In this document: positions 61,236 through 64,000 of the stretch, piece after piece
Layout of the letters: each line of letters starts with the position of its first letter
Numbering within the stretch: the first letter of the stretch is position 1
Assembly (NCBI RefSeq): GCF_001641335.1
Contig: NZ_LVEM01000004.1
Coordinates: 248,001-312,000, forward strand
From: Bradyrhizobium stylosanthis
GTDB taxonomy: Bacteria; Pseudomonadota; Alphaproteobacteria; Rhizobiales; Xanthobacteraceae
Length of the DNA: 64,000 nt
Reading direction: 5' to 3'
Made by a program: the position numbers and the translations under genes
Notes under the pieces: generated by a model
What the model saw: the letters and a program-made list of their open reading frames with translations, nothing else
Databases searched by the model: none
Told to the model about the DNA's origin: nothing

Positions 61236-62084
61236 CTACTCCACCGGCTTCGGCGAACGCTCCAGCAGCACCGTCTGGATGCCACACGTCCCGTTCCGCA
61301 CCGTCATGATGCGCGTGCCGGGCTTGCGGCCGTTGCGGACCTCGGTGACGTCGAGGCCGGCCGCGATCAGGCGGGCGCGGGTGGCGTCGATGTCGGCGAC
61401 GCGCCAGCTCAGGCCCCAGAGCCGGTCACGGGCGGCATCGCCGCCCGCCACGGGGCGGCGCACCACCTCGACGATGAGGTCGCCGCAGCGGAAGAACATC
61501 AGCTGGCCCCAATCCTGGTGCGAGCGGTCGAGCGCGAGATCGAGCCCGAGCCGTGCGCCGTAGAGCGCCGCGGCGCGCTCGGAATCCTCCGTCGTGATCA
61601 CGACGTGGTCGAGCCCGTCGATCGGCGCGATGTCGGTCGCGACCGATTTGGGGCGCTCGTCCGCGAGCTCGAGGAAGAACATGCGCACGCCGCGCGTCAG
61701 CTCGGTGGCGGCGCGGGTGCGCTTCCAGTGCAGGACGGCATCGGATTCGGAATCGGTGCTTTCGACCTCGGCGACCGGATCGGGCTTGAGCGCCACCCGC
61801 TCCAGGCGGCGATGCATCTTGCCCATGTCCGCGACACGAAAGCACAGGCTGGCGAGCACGCCCTCCTGGTCGTCGAGCAGCGCGCGCATGCGGTCGGCGG
61901 TGACGCTGAAGCCGTTCGGCGCCATCAGCTCGATGGTCATGTTGTCGAGGGTGAACAGCACCCGGTCGGCGCCCTCGCCCGAGTTCTGCCAGGCCGGGCT
62001 ACGTCCGAGCAGCGTCTGATAGGCCGCTTTCGCCGCGCCGATATCCCTGACCAGAACGACGATGTGATCGAGGCCGGTGATCAT
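61236..62084 (-). CDS. Two-domain VOC (glyoxalase/dioxygenase superfamily) protein
   Basis: A 282-aa protein with two vicinal-oxygen-chelate modules: MITGLDHIVVLVRDIGAAKA at the start and PIDGLDHVVITTEDSERAAA near residue 150. The first half is similar to glyoxalase-like domain 3 (with SLCFRVADMGKMHRRLERVA). ATG 62084 has a good ribosome binding site (AGGGAAGAG). Function could be lyase, isomerase or ring-cleavage; not determinable from sequence. No operon partner on this strand. Confidence 0.8.
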   Translation of the reverse strand: MITGLDHIVVLVRDIGAAKAAYQTLLGRSPAWQNSGEGADRVLFTLDNMTIELMAPNGFSVTADRMRALLDDQEGVLASLCFRVADMGKMHRRLERVALKPDPVAEVESTDSESDAVLHWKRTRAATELTRGVRMFFLELADERPKSVATDIAPIDGLDHVVITTEDSERAAALYGARLGLDLALDRSHQDWGQLMFFRCGDLIVEVVRRPVAGGDAARDRLWGLSWRVADIDATRARLIAAGLDVTEVRNGRKPGTRIMTVRNGTCGIQTVLLERSPKPVE

Positions 62085-62292
62085 GCTCTTCCCTTTTGGT
62101 CGACCTGGAACCGTGAGCCGAAAGTCGGCGTTTGCCCGGGCTTGGCATCGGCCCGACATGGTCGTATTCCGGCCACATGCCGACCTCAAGCGCCCAGGGG
62201 CGGTTTTGCGAATAATTTCAGCGGCCCAGACACGGAACCGGTGTTAGAGTAAGTCCGCCGGTCGGGACCACCCAGCGCATCACGGATAGGCA

Positions 62293-63186
62293 ATGCAGGC
62301 TCTCTTTATCGGACAGACTTACATCGACGTCGTCTTCATCACCGACCACATGCCGACCGGCGACGAGAAGCACGTGGCCTCCGACTACGCGGTGTCCTTC
62401 GGCGGCAATGCAGTGACGGCGGCGTTCTGCTGCGCCAAGCTCGGCATCGTGCCCGACCTGATCGCGACCGCGGCCAATGACTGGCTCGGGCGCATGTTCC
62501 AGGACATGTGCGCAAAATACGCGATCTCGCTGCACGGGCGGAAGGTGAACCAGTCCTCGCTGTCCTTCATCATGCCCAAGGACGGCAAGCGCGCCATCGT
62601 CCGCTGCCGCGACGACGAGCACATCCACCCCTTCCCGATGCTCAATCTCGGCGGCTGCCGCGCGCTGCATGTCGACGGCCACCAGCCGGATGCCGCGATC
62701 CACTATGCCAAGGTGTGCCGCGAGGCCGGCATCCTGACCTCGCTCGACGGCGGCGGCCTGCGCACCAACACGCATGAGCTGCTGGAGTTCATCGACGTGG
62801 CGATTGTCGCCGAACGTCTCTGCGAGCAGATGGACCTGACGCCGGAGAAGATGCTCGACTACCTCAAGGGCCGCGGCTGCAAGATCGGCGGCGTCACCAT
62901 GGGTGAGAAGGGCCTGCTCTGGTACAACGAAACCGGCGCAGTCGAAGTCATGCCGGCGATGCCGATCCCGCGCGAGCGGGTGATCGACACCAACGGCGCC
63001 GGCGACGTGTTCCACGGCGCCTATGTCTATTCCTATCTGGCCCATCCCGGCAAAAGCTGGCGCGAGCATTTCGATTTCGCGCGCGCTGCCTCGACCTACA
63101 AGATCCAGCGTCTCGGCAACGAGGCCGGCCTGCCGACGCTCGTCGACATCGCCAAGGTCAGGCACGAGTTCGAGGTCAGGGTCTAG
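62293..63186 (+). CDS. PfkB family carbohydrate kinase
   Basis: A 297-aa kinase. N-terminal GGNAVTAAFCCAKLG (sugar-binding, from residue 38) and the C-terminal DTNGAGDVFHGAY with base Asp238. RBS GGATAGG lies before ATG 62293. The ribokinase-like gene follows directly (stop TAG, then ATG), so the two are translated together. The sugar or nucleoside substrate is unknown. Confidence 0.88.
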   Translation: MQALFIGQTYIDVVFITDHMPTGDEKHVASDYAVSFGGNAVTAAFCCAKLGIVPDLIATAANDWLGRMFQDMCAKYAISLHGRKVNQSSLSFIMPKDGKRAIVRCRDDEHIHPFPMLNLGGCRALHVDGHQPDAAIHYAKVCREAGILTSLDGGGLRTNTHELLEFIDVAIVAERLCEQMDLTPEKMLDYLKGRGCKIGGVTMGEKGLLWYNETGAVEVMPAMPIPRERVIDTNGAGDVFHGAYVYSYLAHPGKSWREHFDFARAASTYKIQRLGNEAGLPTLVDIAKVRHEFEVRV

Positions 63187-64000
63187 ATGGGGCGCGTCTT
63201 CGTCGCCGGCAGCATCAACATGGATGTGGTGGCGACGGCCGACCGCCACCCGCGCGTCGGCGAGACAGTCGCTGGCAAGCAGGTGCTGTATTTCCCCGGC
63301 GGCAAGGGCGCCAACCAGGCGGTCGCGGCGGCGCGGCTCGAAGCGCCGACCACGCTGATCGGCCGGCTGGGGAAGGATGCGTTCGGCGCAGAGCTGCGGA
63401 AGTTCCTCGGTGCGCAGGGCGTGGATCTCGACTCGGTGCGCGAGACGCCGGAGGCGCACACCGGCACCGCCATCATCACGGTCGCGGAGGCCGACAACAC
63501 CATCGTCGTCATTCCCGGCAGCAACGGTCTGGTCAGCGCGGATGACGTCGCGGACGTGCCGCTGGTGAAGGGCGATGTCGCCGTGAGCCAATTCGAGATC
63601 CCGCTGCCGACCATTGCCGCGTTCTTTGCGCGGGCGCGTGAGGCAGGAGCCACGACCGTGCTTAACCCGGCGCCGGCGCAGAAGATGTCGCGCGAGCTGC
63701 TCGCGCTCGTGGATGTCCTCGTGCTCAACGAGACCGAGCTGGGTTTGCTGGCCGACGCCGAGCTTACGGACAACGATCCCTATGAGCGCATTGCCGATGC
63801 AGCGAGGCATATCCAGGTGAACCGTGCTCAGATCATCTGCGTCACGCTGGGTAAGCGCGGTGTAATTGCACTGGTCGGCGACCGATTTGTGTCGATCCAA
63901 GGCCGCAATGTAACCCCTGTTGACACCACCGGCGCGGGTGATTGCTTTGTCGGCGCAGTCGCGGCACTGCTCGCCGACGGTCAGCCGATCGAGAGCGCGC
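63187..64000 (+). CDS. rbsK: Ribokinase-like PfkB kinase (cut by window end)
   Basis: The first 271 codons. MGRVFVAGSINMDVVATADR and YFPGGKGANQAVAAARL are typical of ribokinase, and DTTGAGDCFVGAVAALL near the end contains the catalytic Asp. It lies directly after the other PfkB gene. Ribokinase phosphorylates D-ribose to ribose 5-phosphate. The last residues are missing at the window end. Confidence 0.85.
   Translation, partial: MGRVFVAGSINMDVVATADRHPRVGETVAGKQVLYFPGGKGANQAVAAARLEAPTTLIGRLGKDAFGAELRKFLGAQGVDLDSVRETPEAHTGTAIITVAEADNTIVVIPGSNGLVSADDVADVPLVKGDVAVSQFEIPLPTIAAFFARAREAGATTVLNPAPAQKMSRELLALVDVLVLNETELGLLADAELTDNDPYERIADAARHIQVNRAQIICVTLGKRGVIALVGDRFVSIQGRNVTPVDTTGAGDCFVGAVAALLADGQPIESA

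Overview
The window is GC-rich alphaproteobacterial chromosome, most likely Bradyrhizobium or a close relative. Three things support this: the gene content (phenylacetate degradation, PHA metabolism, many ABC uptake systems, P450s), the codon usage, and several families of short palindromic intergenic repeats typical of that genus. I see no rRNA, tRNA, CRISPR array, transposase or phage gene, so this looks like core or stable accessory chromosome rather than a mobile island.

Left part (1-8,050, minus strand): a partial YeeE/YedE transporter and an MDR oxidoreductase, then a complete phenylacetyl-CoA epoxidase operon paaABCDE with thioesterase paaI and phenylacetate-CoA ligase paaK, headed by the regulator paaX. 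The ring-opening and beta-oxidation genes (paaZ, paaG, paaH, paaJ) are absent here. 8,050-15,700: storage polymer and housekeeping genes. These are an alpha/beta hydrolase, a DUF445 membrane protein, a phasin with a terminator and a palindromic promoter, and a tightly overlapping phaE-phaC-acetyltransferase operon (class III synthase with a very short PhaE), then a hydrolase, a SnoaL-like protein and a spermidine-synthase-like protein. 15,800-22,850: a CYP102-type P450/reductase fusion and a four-gene lipid operon (DUF6489 protein, alpha/beta hydrolase, wax ester synthase/DGAT, epoxide-hydrolase-like protein).

23,000-37,190 (plus strand): one long run of twelve genes. Two complete dipeptide/oligopeptide ABC importers flank a gamma-glutamyltranspeptidase and a DUF1028 protein. 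A sigma-54-like promoter lies upstream, which suggests nitrogen-controlled scavenging of peptides or gamma-glutamyl compounds. 37,187-42,161 (minus): a translationally coupled histidine kinase, response regulator and response-regulator/adenylate cyclase, followed by a RidA-like gene. 42,324-47,407 (minus): an RND efflux pump with its adaptor and a TetR repressor, with a clear operator palindrome. 47,536-51,446: a two-subunit TPP decarboxylase divergent from a P450, then an ornithine-aminotransferase-like gene. 51,447-52,385 holds one small conserved gene and hairpins.

52,386-60,966 (minus) is the most interesting block. A TetR regulator, a three-gene NMT1-type ABC importer, an enolase-superfamily enzyme, a Gfo/Idh/MocA dehydrogenase, a DUF993 aldolase-like protein and a xylose-isomerase-like TIM barrel look like a complete uptake and catabolic pathway whose substrate I cannot name. 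A two-domain VOC protein and two adjacent PfkB-family kinases (the second cut by the window edge) end the window.
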